A DNA stretch of 64,000 nucleotides from an uncultured Lachnospiraceae bacterium. Lineage in GTDB: Bacteria > Bacillota > Clostridia > Lachnospirales > Lachnospiraceae. Positions 55,647 through 64,000 of this stretch are shown in pieces; positions within the stretch are counted from its first letter, which is position 1; every line of letters begins with the position of its first letter. The stretch spans positions 62,001 to 126,000 of the forward strand of contig CAKRFU010000008.1 of the NCBI GenBank assembly GCA_934320845.1, given 5' to 3'. Under the pieces are notes generated by a model, which worked only from the letters and a program-made list of their open reading frames with translations, made no database searches and was not told where the DNA came from. Position numbers and translations under genes: made by a program.

Positions 55647-57041
55647 ATGAGATTAAAAAAAGCACTGGCGGTAGCCGTTACAGGAGCACTTGTAGTAGGC
55701 AGTATGGCAGGATGTGGTTCTAAGAAAGATTCATCATCTTCTAAGGACGGAGCATCAAAAGGAAAGGACGCTGTCACATATGAGAGCGTAAAACTTGGAG
55801 AGACAGGAAAAGATTTAAAAACAACAATTACAATGTTTAATAACAGAACGGATCTTGATTCAGACAAGTATAACGGAACAACATGGAAACAGTATCTTGC
55901 TGAATTTAATAAGATGTATCCAAATATTACAGTTAAGATTAAAACTGATACAAATTATGCGGATGATGCACTTACACATCTTCAGTCGGGAGATTATGAA
56001 ACTATCATGGGAATCCCATCAATTGATAAGTCAGATTTGAGTACATACTTTATTTCATACGGAACACTCGATGATATGAAAAAGCAGGTTAACTATTCAA
56101 ATACATGGGAATATGATGGAGATGTTTACGGTGTAGCTTCACTTGCAACTACACAGGGTATTGTATACAACAAGAAAGTATTTGAAAAAGCGGGAATTAC
56201 AGAACTTCCAAAAACACCTGAAGAGTTTATTGATGCATTACAGAAAATCAAAGATAATACAGATGCAATTCCGCTTTATACAAACTATGCAGCCGGATGG
56301 ACAATGGGAGCATGGGATGCTTATATCGGAATCAATGCAACAGGTGATAATACATATATGAACCAGAAGCTTGTTCATACAAAAGACCCATTTAAAGATT
56401 ACGGCGATGATACACATGCTTATTCAGTATACAAAATCTTATACGATGCAGTAAACCAGGGACTTACAGAAGAAGATTATTCTACAACAGACTGGGAAGG
56501 ATGCAAAGTTAAGATAAATGACGGAAAGATTGGATGTATGGTACTTGGTTCTTGGTCTTATCCACAAATGGCCGCAGCCGGAAAAAATGGAGCTGACATC
56601 GGATATATGCCGTTCCCAATTTCAATCGACGGAAAGCAGTATGCATCTGCAGGAGCTGATTACAGTTATGGTATAAATGCAAATGCAACAGACGATGAAA
56701 AAGAAGCTGCAATGATTTTGGTGAAATGGCTTACAGAGAAATCAGGATATTGTTACAACGAAGGCGGCCTTCCGGTTATTGCAGGAAATACAGATACAAA
56801 ACTTGCATTTGACAATGTATCACTTATTGAGGACGAGGCTGCACTTAAAGGCGAGGAAGATTATCTTAATGACATGAACTCAGAATCAGAGCTTAATATC
56901 AACAATTCGGGAAATGATAAGATTCAGTCAATTATAGAGAGTGCGTCTAAGGGTGACAAGAAGTTTGATGATATTATGAAAGAGTGGAACAAGAAATGGA
57001 GCGACGCTCAGGATACTAATGGAATAAAGGTGACAGATTAG
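55647..57041 (+). CDS. ABC transporter sugar-binding lipoprotein
   Basis: This 464-aa family 1 extracellular solute-binding protein has a lipoprotein signal (VTGALVVGSMAGC, lipidated Cys23). A Ser/Lys linker and then a two-lobed binding fold follow (TTITMFNNRTDL, GSWSYPQMAAAGKNGADIGY). It catches oligosaccharides at the outer membrane face for the two permeases downstream. Ligand choice of beta-mannooligosaccharides is inferred from the GH130 genes. GGAGG ribosome site. Confidence 0.93.
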   Translation: MRLKKALAVAVTGALVVGSMAGCGSKKDSSSSKDGASKGKDAVTYESVKLGETGKDLKTTITMFNNRTDLDSDKYNGTTWKQYLAEFNKMYPNITVKIKTDTNYADDALTHLQSGDYETIMGIPSIDKSDLSTYFISYGTLDDMKKQVNYSNTWEYDGDVYGVASLATTQGIVYNKKVFEKAGITELPKTPEEFIDALQKIKDNTDAIPLYTNYAAGWTMGAWDAYIGINATGDNTYMNQKLVHTKDPFKDYGDDTHAYSVYKILYDAVNQGLTEEDYSTTDWEGCKVKINDGKIGCMVLGSWSYPQMAAAGKNGADIGYMPFPISIDGKQYASAGADYSYGINANATDDEKEAAMILVKWLTEKSGYCYNEGGLPVIAGNTDTKLAFDNVSLIEDEAALKGEEDYLNDMNSESELNINNSGNDKIQSIIESASKGDKKFDDIMKEWNKKWSDAQDTNGIKVTD

Positions 57042-57176
57042 AAAGTCTGCTCCCCTTGAAACAAGTGCAGTGTATTATTGATTTTTTGATGGATAATGCA
57101 GTATACGGAAGTTATATAAGTTGTTCAGTGAAATATCATTGATGCACTGCATAATGAGATGGAGGATGATGCTTGT

Positions 57177-58193
57177 ATGAGTACAGCTATTGAAAAAAAG
57201 AAGAAAACCAGATTTATGAAATGGTTAAAGAGCCGAAAGGGACAGCAGGCAGTTATTTGTATTGCTTTTATGATTATACCGCTTACATTACTGTTTGTAT
57301 TTACATATCTTCCTTTTGGAGAAATGGTAAAATTCAGCTTTTATAAAATGAAGTATTCAACGCCGGTTGATAAGAGAGTTTTTGTGGGACTTAATAATTA
57401 CAAGAGTGTATTTTCCCGCAGTGATTGCTTTAGTGCATTGAAACTGAGTTTATATTATGTGGCTGGTGCAATAGTGCAGATTATATTGGCTTTATATCTT
57501 GCAACCATCCTCAGTTTCAAGGTTAAAGGCGGAAATATTTTTAAGGGATTTATGTTTTTTCCATATCTTATAAACGGTATAGCAATAGGATTTATCTTTA
57601 AATTCTTCTATACAAGAGGATATGTGTTTGACACGATTTTACAGTGGTGTGGCTTTGACCTTAATCATCTGCCTTATTGGCTTATGGATCAGAAAGTAAA
57701 TAACTGGTCGTTAGTTGCAACATCAGTGTGGAGGTTTTTCGGACAGGAAATGGTACTTTTTATAGGTGCGATAATGTCCGTAGATGCAGAACTTTATGAG
57801 GCAGCACAGCTAGACGGTGCCAATAAGTTCCATCAGTTTAAGAATATTATACTTCCGAGTATAAAAACAATTGTAACACTCAATGTGATACTTGCAATAA
57901 CAGGTTCGCTTAGTGCATTTGAACAGCCATTTGTAATTACATCAGGTGCTAACGGAACAGGAACTTACTTTGTAATTATGAACAAGATTGCACATACAAG
58001 CCAGAAGGTAGGTCTTGCATCTGCGATGGCTGTAGTATTACTTGGAATTATATTTGTATGTACAATTTTACAGAAACTGTTCTTTAAGTTTGTATTTAGA
58101 GACGCAGATTCTGAGGATGAAACATACGCAGCAAAAAAAGCAAAGAAAAAGCTTGAAAAAGCAAATAAAAAAATGGCAAAGGGGGCTGCATAA
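57177..58193 (+). CDS. ABC sugar permease 1
   Basis: This 338-aa MalF/UgpA-type subunit has six membrane helices. The EAA loop that contacts the ATPase is seen as EAAQLDGANKFHQFKNIILP. A basic N-terminus and lysine-rich C-terminus lie in the cytoplasm. The start at 57177 is chosen because the in-frame ATG at 57159 is part of the GGAGGATGAT ribosome site. The locus has no ATPase gene, so a shared MsmK-type ATPase elsewhere must energise it. Confidence 0.93.
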   Translation: MSTAIEKKKKTRFMKWLKSRKGQQAVICIAFMIIPLTLLFVFTYLPFGEMVKFSFYKMKYSTPVDKRVFVGLNNYKSVFSRSDCFSALKLSLYYVAGAIVQIILALYLATILSFKVKGGNIFKGFMFFPYLINGIAIGFIFKFFYTRGYVFDTILQWCGFDLNHLPYWLMDQKVNNWSLVATSVWRFFGQEMVLFIGAIMSVDAELYEAAQLDGANKFHQFKNIILPSIKTIVTLNVILAITGSLSAFEQPFVITSGANGTGTYFVIMNKIAHTSQKVGLASAMAVVLLGIIFVCTILQKLFFKFVFRDADSEDETYAAKKAKKKLEKANKKMAKGAA

Positions 58194-58194
58194 T

Positions 58195-59058
58195 ATGGCT
58201 AAGGTAAAAAAGAGAAGAAAACATTATACGCCTGGAGCGATAATATGGCTTGTTGTTGAATATGCATCACTTATATTCTTTTCATTATGTGCAGTGATTC
58301 CCCTTGTGTCATGTGTGATAACTGCATTTAAGACCAAGGAAGAGTATGATTCGACAAGCGTAATGACGCTTCCAAAAAGTTTTCTGAATTTTGATAATTT
58401 TATTACTGCATTTAAAACGGCAAATATGGGACGCGCATTTGTAAATTCAGTAATAGTAATGGTAAGTGTATTACTTATATCGGTTGTGGTGGGAACACAA
58501 TTGGCATATGTGCTTAATAGATTTAAATTTCCGGGAAACGGACTTATCAGAAACTTGTTTTTGTTCGCATCATTGCTTCCTGCGGTTGCAATGCAGGTAA
58601 CTGTTTACAATATCATGGGTGACTTAGGACTTATAAATCATCTTTATGGTTATATCATAATGTCATGTGGAACAGATATTATATCGATTTATATTTTCAT
58701 TCAGTATATGGAAAATATACCAATATCACTTGACGAGTCCGCTATTATTGACGGTGCTTCATACTGGCAGATTTATTGGAAGATAATGCTTCCACTTTTG
58801 AAACCGGCGATTATTACATCTTGTATCTTGAAGGGAGTCGGAGTATACAACGAGTATTACTCAGCAAATCTTTATCTCCAGAAAGATGAGTTAAAGACGA
58901 TGGCGATTTCACTTTATACATTTGTTGGACCTATGGGAAGCCAGTATAATCTTATCTGTGCAGGTGTTATAATATCACTTCTTCCGGCACTTCTCGTATT
59001 TATATGCTGCCAGAAACACATTTACAGTGGTATTACAGCAGGTGCGGTAAAAGGCTAA
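58195..59058 (+). CDS. ABC sugar permease 2
   Basis: This 287-aa MalG-type subunit pairs with permease 1. Six membrane helices and an EAA loop (DESAIIDGASYWQIYWKIMLP) are present. It starts one base after the permease 1 stop at ATG 58195, with GGGGG upstream. The open frame extends further 5', but only as an overlap of permease 1 in another frame. Confidence 0.93.
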   Translation: MAKVKKRRKHYTPGAIIWLVVEYASLIFFSLCAVIPLVSCVITAFKTKEEYDSTSVMTLPKSFLNFDNFITAFKTANMGRAFVNSVIVMVSVLLISVVVGTQLAYVLNRFKFPGNGLIRNLFLFASLLPAVAMQVTVYNIMGDLGLINHLYGYIIMSCGTDIISIYIFIQYMENIPISLDESAIIDGASYWQIYWKIMLPLLKPAIITSCILKGVGVYNEYYSANLYLQKDELKTMAISLYTFVGPMGSQYNLICAGVIISLLPALLVFICCQKHIYSGITAGAVKG

Positions 59059-59088
59059 ACAGTGTAGGCGGATTATGGAGGGAGAGTA

Positions 59089-60273
59089 ATGAAAGTTTCC
59101 GAATTAGAGAGCGAGATAAAAAGCGAATTGACAGGTCATATAATTCCGTTTTGGGAAAACCTTCGCGACGACGAATACGGAGGATATTACGGATGGCTTG
59201 ATTTCAATCTGAATCTTAATAAAAAGGCAGAAAAAGGATGTATTTTAAACAGCAGAATCACATGGTTTTTTGCGAGAGCGTATCTTCTTTACGGTGACAA
59301 AAAACTTCTTGAAGAAGCAAGACACGGATATGAATTTTTGAAAGACAAGTGTATTGATAGAGAAAACGGTGGAGTTTTTTGGTCATTAAATTATGACGGA
59401 ACACCTAAGGATACTACAAAACATACTTATAATCAGGCGTTTTCAATATATGCACTTTCGACATATTATGATGCTTCTAAAGACGATGAAGCACTCAGAC
59501 TTGCTATGGAGTTATTTGAACTTATCGAGTCAAAATGTATGGATAAGGTCGGATATCTCGAGGCATTTACGAGAGAGTTTGTTTTAGAGGAAAATGATAA
59601 GCTGTCGGAAAATGGTGTGATTGCAGATAAGACAATGAACACGCTTTTACATGTACTTGAAGCGTATACGGAATTATACCGTGTATCAAAAAATGAAAAA
59701 GTAAAGAAAAGACTTTTGTGGATAATGGATTTGTTTGAAACAAAGATATATAACCCGGTTTTGAAAAGACAGGAAGTATTTTTTGATGCAAATTATAATT
59801 CAATAATAAATCTTCATTCTTACGGTCATGATATTGAGACTTCATGGCTTATGGACAGATGCAGCGAGATAGTCGGCGATGAAAATGCGAAAAAAAGAAT
59901 GGACAAAATAACAAAAGAACTTGTTAAGGAAACATATGAAACTGCATATGATGGTCATTCTGTTGCAAACGAATGTGACAGAGGTGTTGTTGATGAAAAC
60001 AGAGTATGGTGGATTCAGGCTGAATCGATGGTTGGTTTTTTCAATGCGTATACTAAGGATGCTGCGAAAGAAGAATATCTTGATGCGGTATTTAATATAT
60101 GGGAGTACACAAAAAAATACATTATAGATGACAGAAAAGGTTCAGAGTGGTTCTGGTATGTAAGACATGACGGTACACCGGTTACAACGGAACCGATAGT
60201 TGAGCCGTGGAAATGTCCGTATCATAACGGAAGAATGTGTATTGAAATGATTGAGAGAATTAATGCATTATAG
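59089..60273 (+). CDS. disaccharide 2-epimerase (mannobiose / cellobiose 2-epimerase)
   Basis: This 394-aa alpha6/alpha6-barrel enzyme of the N-acylglucosamine 2-epimerase family, in the cellobiose epimerase branch, has catalytic histidine regions [24 protein letters not shown] and [11 protein letters not shown], plus [11 protein letters not shown]. It would turn the reducing-end mannose of mannobiose into glucose, producing mannosyl-glucose for the GH130 phosphorylase that follows 11 bases later. This order (importer, epimerase, two GH130) is known from Roseburia mannan loci. No signal peptide; cytoplasmic. Confidence 0.92.
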   Translation: MKVSELESEIKSELTGHIIPFWENLRDDEYGGYYGWLDFNLNLNKKAEKGCILNSRITWFFARAYLLYGDKKLLEEARHGYEFLKDKCIDRENGGVFWSLNYDGTPKDTTKHTYNQAFSIYALSTYYDASKDDEALRLAMELFELIESKCMDKVGYLEAFTREFVLEENDKLSENGVIADKTMNTLLHVLEAYTELYRVSKNEKVKKRLLWIMDLFETKIYNPVLKRQEVFFDANYNSIINLHSYGHDIETSWLMDRCSEIVGDENAKKRMDKITKELVKETYETAYDGHSVANECDRGVVDENRVWWIQAESMVGFFNAYTKDAAKEEYLDAVFNIWEYTKKYIIDDRKGSEWFWYVRHDGTPVTTEPIVEPWKCPYHNGRMCIEMIERINAL

Positions 60274-60284
60274 GAGGAAAAATT

Positions 60285-61454
60285 ATGCATGAGAGATATG
60301 CGGTTGAATTAAATAAACAGGAAAAGATTCTGTCGAGAAAGAATTTTAAAACAGATTTTTACAATGGAATATACGACAGATATGAATATCCTGTTCTTAC
60401 AAGAGAACATATTCCGCTTACATGGAGATATGATTTAGATGAAAAGACAAATCCTTATTTTATGGAACGTCTTGGTGTAAATGCTGTTATGAACTCAGGT
60501 GCAATAATGTTAAATGGAAAATATTATCTTGTGGCACGAATTGAGGGAAATGACAGAAAGTCATTTTTCGGAGTTGCGGAGAGTGACAATGGAATAGATG
60601 GTTTCCGATTTTGGGATTATCCGATTTTACTTGATGATACATGTGCAGATGAAACAAATGTATATGATATGCGTCTTACAAAGCATGAGGATGGATATAT
60701 ATACGGAGTGTTCTGTTCAGAGAGCAAGGATAAGAGTGTAAATGACCTTTCGGCAGCAGTTGCAGAGGCGGGAATAGTAAGAACTAAAGACCTTAAACAC
60801 TGGGAACGCCTCGACAACCTTAAAACCCTCCGTTCACCTCAGCAGAGAAATGTGGTACTCCATCCGGAATTTGTAGATGGAAAGTATGCATTCTATACAA
60901 GACCGATGGATGATTTCATAGATACAGGTTCAGGCGGAGGAATCGGCTTCGGCCTTTGCGATGATATATGTCATGCGGTTATTGATGAGGAACGAATGAC
61001 AAGTCTTAGAAAGTATCACACGATTACTGAAGCAAAAAACGGTGCTGGAGCAACGCCAATAAAAACAGATAAAGGATGGATTCATATTGCACACGGAGTA
61101 AGAAATACGGCAGCAGGTCTTAGATATGTAATCTATGCATTTGCAACAGCTCTCGATGATCCGGGAAAAATTATCGCTGAACCGTCGGGAATGCTTATCG
61201 GACCGAGAGGTGATGAACGTGTGGGAGATGTATCAAATGTTGTATTTACAAACGGGGCAATCGTCAATGAAAACAATGAGGTGTTTATCTACTATGCTTC
61301 AAGCGATACAAGACTTCATGTCGCAACAACGACAATAGATAAACTTGTTGATTATGTATTTAATACACCAAAAGATCCGGGGCGCTCGGTTGAATGTGTT
61401 GCACAGAGATGTGAAATGATAAAAAAGAACCTTGATATATTAAATAAGAAATAA
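60285..61454 (+). CDS. GH130 4-O-beta-D-mannosyl-D-glucose phosphorylase
   Basis: This 389-aa five-bladed propeller phosphorylase is likely subfamily GH130_1. The proton-donating Asp128 lies in [14 protein letters not shown] late phosphate-binding region contains [20 protein letters not shown]. It cleaves mannosyl-1,4-glucose with phosphate to mannose-1-phosphate and glucose, saving one ATP per bond. Its length near 390 and N-terminal helical extension separate it from the shorter neighbour. The assignment follows sequence type and the adjacent epimerase. Confidence 0.92.
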   Translation: MHERYAVELNKQEKILSRKNFKTDFYNGIYDRYEYPVLTREHIPLTWRYDLDEKTNPYFMERLGVNAVMNSGAIMLNGKYYLVARIEGNDRKSFFGVAESDNGIDGFRFWDYPILLDDTCADETNVYDMRLTKHEDGYIYGVFCSESKDKSVNDLSAAVAEAGIVRTKDLKHWERLDNLKTLRSPQQRNVVLHPEFVDGKYAFYTRPMDDFIDTGSGGGIGFGLCDDICHAVIDEERMTSLRKYHTITEAKNGAGATPIKTDKGWIHIAHGVRNTAAGLRYVIYAFATALDDPGKIIAEPSGMLIGPRGDERVGDVSNVVFTNGAIVNENNEVFIYYASSDTRLHVATTTIDKLVDYVFNTPKDPGRSVECVAQRCEMIKKNLDILNKK

Positions 61455-61482
61455 TGTTACAAAAAATCAGGAGGAAAAGCTT

Positions 61483-62505
61483 ATGTCAGATGTAAAAATG
61501 ATTAGTCCGGCAGTAAAGAATGTTCCGTGGCAGGATAAGCCTGAAGGACTTAAAGGAGCTCCTATATGGAGATATACAGAGAACCCTATAATAGGAAGAA
61601 ACCCGGTTGAAGGGGTGGCAAGAATATTTAACAGTGCCGTTATTCCGTATGAAGGTGAATTTATCGGAGTATTTAGAGGAGAACAGACAAACGGAGTTCC
61701 ATATATTTACCTCGGAAGAAGCAAGGATGCAATCCATTGGGATTTTGAAAATGATAAGATTAACTTTGTGGATGAAAACGGAGAGTCGTTTATGCCGGTA
61801 TATGCGTATGACCCAAGACTTGTAAAAGTCGAGGACACATATTATATAATCTGGTGTCAGGACTTTTACGGTGCGGCAATAGGAATGGCAAAGACAAAAG
61901 ATTTTAAGACATTTGTAAGAATTGAAAATCCGTTCCTTCCATTTAACAGAAATGCCGTATTGTTCCCAAGAAAGATAAATGGAAACTTCATGCTTCTTTC
62001 AAGACCGTCAGACAGTGGCCACACACCATTTGGTGATATATTTATAAGTGAAAGCCCTGACCTTACATATTGGGGAAAACACCGTCATGTAATGGGCAAA
62101 GGCTCAGAATGGTGGCAGTCGTTGAAGATTGGCGGAGGTGCAGCTCCGATTGAGACAAGCGAGGGATGGCTCTTATTCTATCATGGTGTAAGCGGAACAT
62201 GTAACGGTTATGTGTATTCAATAGGTGGAGCAATTCTTGATATTGATAATCCTTCAATCGTAAAATATCGTTGTGAAAACTTCCTTCTCACTCCTGAAGA
62301 GTGGTACGAGGAGAGAGGATTTGTACCGAATGTATGCTTCCCATGTGCAACTATCCACGATAGTGAAACAGGAAAGATTGCCGTATATTACGGTGCGGCA
62401 GACAGTTATGTAGGACTTGCATTTACCAAACTTGATGAGATAGTCGATTATATTAAGAAAAACAGTAAAGTTACTGAACAGGACACTGAAATAGGTAAAA
62501 GATAA
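61483..62505 (+). CDS. GH130 beta-1,4-mannooligosaccharide phosphorylase
   Basis: This 340-aa second GH130 enzyme is of the GH130_2 type. The general acid Asp110 lies in YAYDPRLVKVEDTYYIIWCQ. The His- and Arg-rich phosphate site and GGGAAPIETSEGWLLFYHGV are present. It shortens mannooligosaccharides from the non-reducing end, releasing mannose-1-phosphate. It complements the preceding enzyme, which handles the final mannosyl-glucose. AGGAGG ribosome site. Confidence 0.93.
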   Translation: MSDVKMISPAVKNVPWQDKPEGLKGAPIWRYTENPIIGRNPVEGVARIFNSAVIPYEGEFIGVFRGEQTNGVPYIYLGRSKDAIHWDFENDKINFVDENGESFMPVYAYDPRLVKVEDTYYIIWCQDFYGAAIGMAKTKDFKTFVRIENPFLPFNRNAVLFPRKINGNFMLLSRPSDSGHTPFGDIFISESPDLTYWGKHRHVMGKGSEWWQSLKIGGGAAPIETSEGWLLFYHGVSGTCNGYVYSIGGAILDIDNPSIVKYRCENFLLTPEEWYEERGFVPNVCFPCATIHDSETGKIAVYYGAADSYVGLAFTKLDEIVDYIKKNSKVTEQDTEIGKR

Positions 62506-62611
62506 TAAATGTTTCTCAGATAATAAAACAATAAAAAATTAAAGCAAATAAAAGATAATTCAAACAGTTCAATTAAAAATCACAAAAAACAATTGAATAA
62601 CTGCATTTAAA

Positions 62612-62635
62612 ACATCCCCGGTTAAGCGGGGGTGT
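62612..62635 (+). promoter_or_regulatory. GC-rich hairpin between GH130 and manA
   Basis: ACATCCCCG pairs with CGGGGGTGT (one G-T) around a 6-base loop. There is no T-run, so it is more likely an mRNA processing or stability element than a terminator. Confidence 0.4.
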
Positions 62636-62670
62636 ATTAAGTGCGCCCAAAAACGGAAATGAGGTGCAAA

Positions 62671-63615
62671 ATGAAACAGGATATTTTATTTTTAGAGCCG
62701 GTATTCACACATAATGTGTGGGGAGGAACAAGGCTGCATGATGACTTTGGATACAATGTTAAAGGTGATGACATAGGAGAGTGCTGGGGGATTGCCGCAC
62801 ATCAGAAAGGAAACTGCACTATAACAAACGGAGCGTTTAAAGGTGAAAAACTTTCTAAGCTTTGGGATGAGCACAGAGAACTTTTTGGGAATGCAAAGGG
62901 TGTGAGATTTCCGCTTCTTGTAAAGATAATAGATGCAAAAAACGACCTCAGCATACAGGTTCATCCAAATGATATGTATGCTAAAGAACATGAGAACGGT
63001 TCATTTGGGAAAATGGAGTGCTGGTATATACTTGACTGCAAAAAGGATGAGAAAATAGTTATAGGGCATAATGCAAAAACAAAAGAAGAACTTGAGGATA
63101 TGGTAAATGAAAAACGCTGGAATGAGTTTATAAGAGAAATACCGATTAAAAAAGGTGACTTTTTGCAGATAGACCCGGGTACGGTTCACGCAATAAAAGG
63201 AGGAACACTTATCCTCGAAACTCAGCAAAACAGTGATATTACATACAGGGTTTATGATTATGACAGGCTAAGCAATGGAAAGCCGAGACCACTTCATATA
63301 AAACAGAGCTTTGATGTAATAAACGTGCCGGCGAAATCGGCAGATGACAGCATTGTTGAAGAAAAATTTACAGAAGGTAAAAACAGTTTGCAGCAGTTTA
63401 TTGACTGCAAGTATTATAAAGTCTTTAAGATAAACGTAAATGACAATATAGAGTTTACACAGGATGCGGATTTTATACTTATGACGGTAGTCGAGGGGCA
63501 TGGAAAAATCAATGGCTGTGATATAAAGAGGGGAAGTAATTTTGTTGTGACAAGTGAATGCGAGACAGTTGAACTTGACGGAAAAATGCAAATAGTTGCC
63601 TCTGTTGCCAAATAA
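62671..63615 (+). CDS. manA: mannose-6-phosphate isomerase, type I
   Basis: This 314-aa cupin metalloenzyme interconverts mannose-6-phosphate and fructose-6-phosphate, the last step from mannan to glycolysis. Zinc ligands are in IQVHPND and KMECWYIL, and GTVHAIKGG follows. The opening LEPVFTHNVWGGTRL is typical of the short bacterial form. ATG 62671 with GAGGTG upstream; an earlier in-frame start at 62641 is GTG without a site. A strong terminator ends the locus. Confidence 0.95.
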   Translation: MKQDILFLEPVFTHNVWGGTRLHDDFGYNVKGDDIGECWGIAAHQKGNCTITNGAFKGEKLSKLWDEHRELFGNAKGVRFPLLVKIIDAKNDLSIQVHPNDMYAKEHENGSFGKMECWYILDCKKDEKIVIGHNAKTKEELEDMVNEKRWNEFIREIPIKKGDFLQIDPGTVHAIKGGTLILETQQNSDITYRVYDYDRLSNGKPRPLHIKQSFDVINVPAKSADDSIVEEKFTEGKNSLQQFIDCKYYKVFKINVNDNIEFTQDADFILMTVVEGHGKINGCDIKRGSNFVVTSECETVELDGKMQIVASVAK

Positions 63616-63637
63616 TTATAATAAGATATGATATGTG

Positions 63638-63678
63638 GAACGATATAAATTTTTAGGGGAAATTTATATCGTTCTTTG
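63638..63678 (+). terminator. terminator of the mannan locus
   Basis: A perfect 15-bp stem (63638-63652 with 63660-63674), 7-base loop and TTTG tail. Confidence 0.85.
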
Positions 63679-63782
63679 TTGTATTCTGCTGTATTAAAGA
63701 GAAGTTTGTATGAGATTGACAAATATATTATTGTAGGTTAGGATAGGGATTATAAGTAGGGAAAGTCTGAAAGTGAGGTTTT

Positions 63783-64000
63783 ATGTTTATCGTGAGATGG
63801 TTTTTGGGGCTTGGTACACGTATTAAGTACATTTTGATTACTGTGCTCATATTTGTTTTGATTTTTGGTGGAATTTTGGTTAAAGTTTATTTTTCAAAAA
63901 AAGCAGTACCGAAAGTTTCATACTCTAATGTTTATTCTGAAAGAATTGAGGGAATAAGTGAACTTGCGGTATTAGGTACGACATACAACGGGATTACCGA
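63783..64000 (+). CDS. DUF4230-like membrane-anchored protein, 5' part (cut by window end)
   Basis: The first 72 residues are visible. A short basic start is followed by one membrane helix (about 15-35, YILITVLIFVLIFGGILVKV), then the start of an outer domain with ERIEGISELAVLGTTYNG. That ISELA-then-aromatic pattern resembles the opening of DUF4230, a family of unknown function. GTGAGG precedes ATG 63783. The rest lies outside the window. Confidence 0.6.
   Translation, partial: MFIVRWFLGLGTRIKYILITVLIFVLIFGGILVKVYFSKKAVPKVSYSNVYSERIEGISELAVLGTTYNGIT

Overview
The window is low-GC DNA from a Clostridia bacterium, most likely a member of the Lachnospiraceae (Roseburia / Agathobacter / Lachnospira-like). 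This rests on strong AGGAGG ribosome sites, AGA and CTT codon preference in the core genes, a meso-diaminopimelate peptidoglycan pathway (dapF, murE with a DNPR motif), a spore-coat-like protein, a DUF6110 gene beside a P-type ATPase, and a mannooligosaccharide locus like the one known in Roseburia. The species cannot be fixed from the sequence. No rRNA, tRNA, CRISPR array, transposase or integrase was seen.

Layout. 1-9350: the end of an aldo/keto reductase, DUF6110 plus a metal-type P-ATPase lacking the usual CPx motif, a flavodoxin, DUF2325, DegV, ackA-rpmF, two small membrane proteins and a YprB-like nuclease. 9650-14440: cardiolipin synthase, a zinc-ribbon/HTH protein, ruvAB and trpS. 14550-19130: an LprI-like secreted protein, then an accessory cassette of five same-strand genes (zinc ribbon, coiled-coil/PH-like, a 516-aa glycine-zipper protein, a membrane-anchored coiled coil, and a second PH-like protein). 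The cassette has its own promoter and terminator and different codon use. It is the best candidate here for an undescribed system. 19180-23520: MATE exporter, uracil permease and a CgeB-like glycosyltransferase.

23860-38470 is a long housekeeping operon: dapF-murE-priA-def-fmt-rsmB-rlmN-stp-prkC-rsgA-rpe-PilZ-thiN. It joins wall precursor synthesis, replication restart, translation start, rRNA modification and the PASTA kinase/phosphatase pair. A PilZ (c-di-GMP) gene is inserted before thiN. 38560-45760: chemoreceptor, CotF-like protein, M20 amidohydrolase, MFS exporter and hybrid histidine kinase.

45930-48150 holds two paralogous secreted proteins of unknown function. 48580-63620 is a beta-mannooligosaccharide utilisation locus: phospho-sugar mutase, GH36 alpha-galactosidase, YesL-like protein, LacI and AraC regulators, ABC importer (binding protein and two permeases), 2-epimerase, two GH130 phosphorylases and mannose-6-phosphate isomerase. 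The inferred route is import, removal of galactose, epimerisation of the reducing-end mannose, phosphorolysis to mannose-1-phosphate, then mutase and isomerase into glycolysis. No endomannanase is present.

Non-coding structure includes a four-member family of palindromic repeats (23778, 29111, 42119, 47086). Two of its members show compensatory base-pair changes. Other items are a perfect 26-bp palindrome before the flavodoxin promoter, a possible pseudoknot before a 47-aa membrane protein, a 20-codon leader ORF with three hairpins before the GH36 gene, and a terminator in the leader of the MATE gene.
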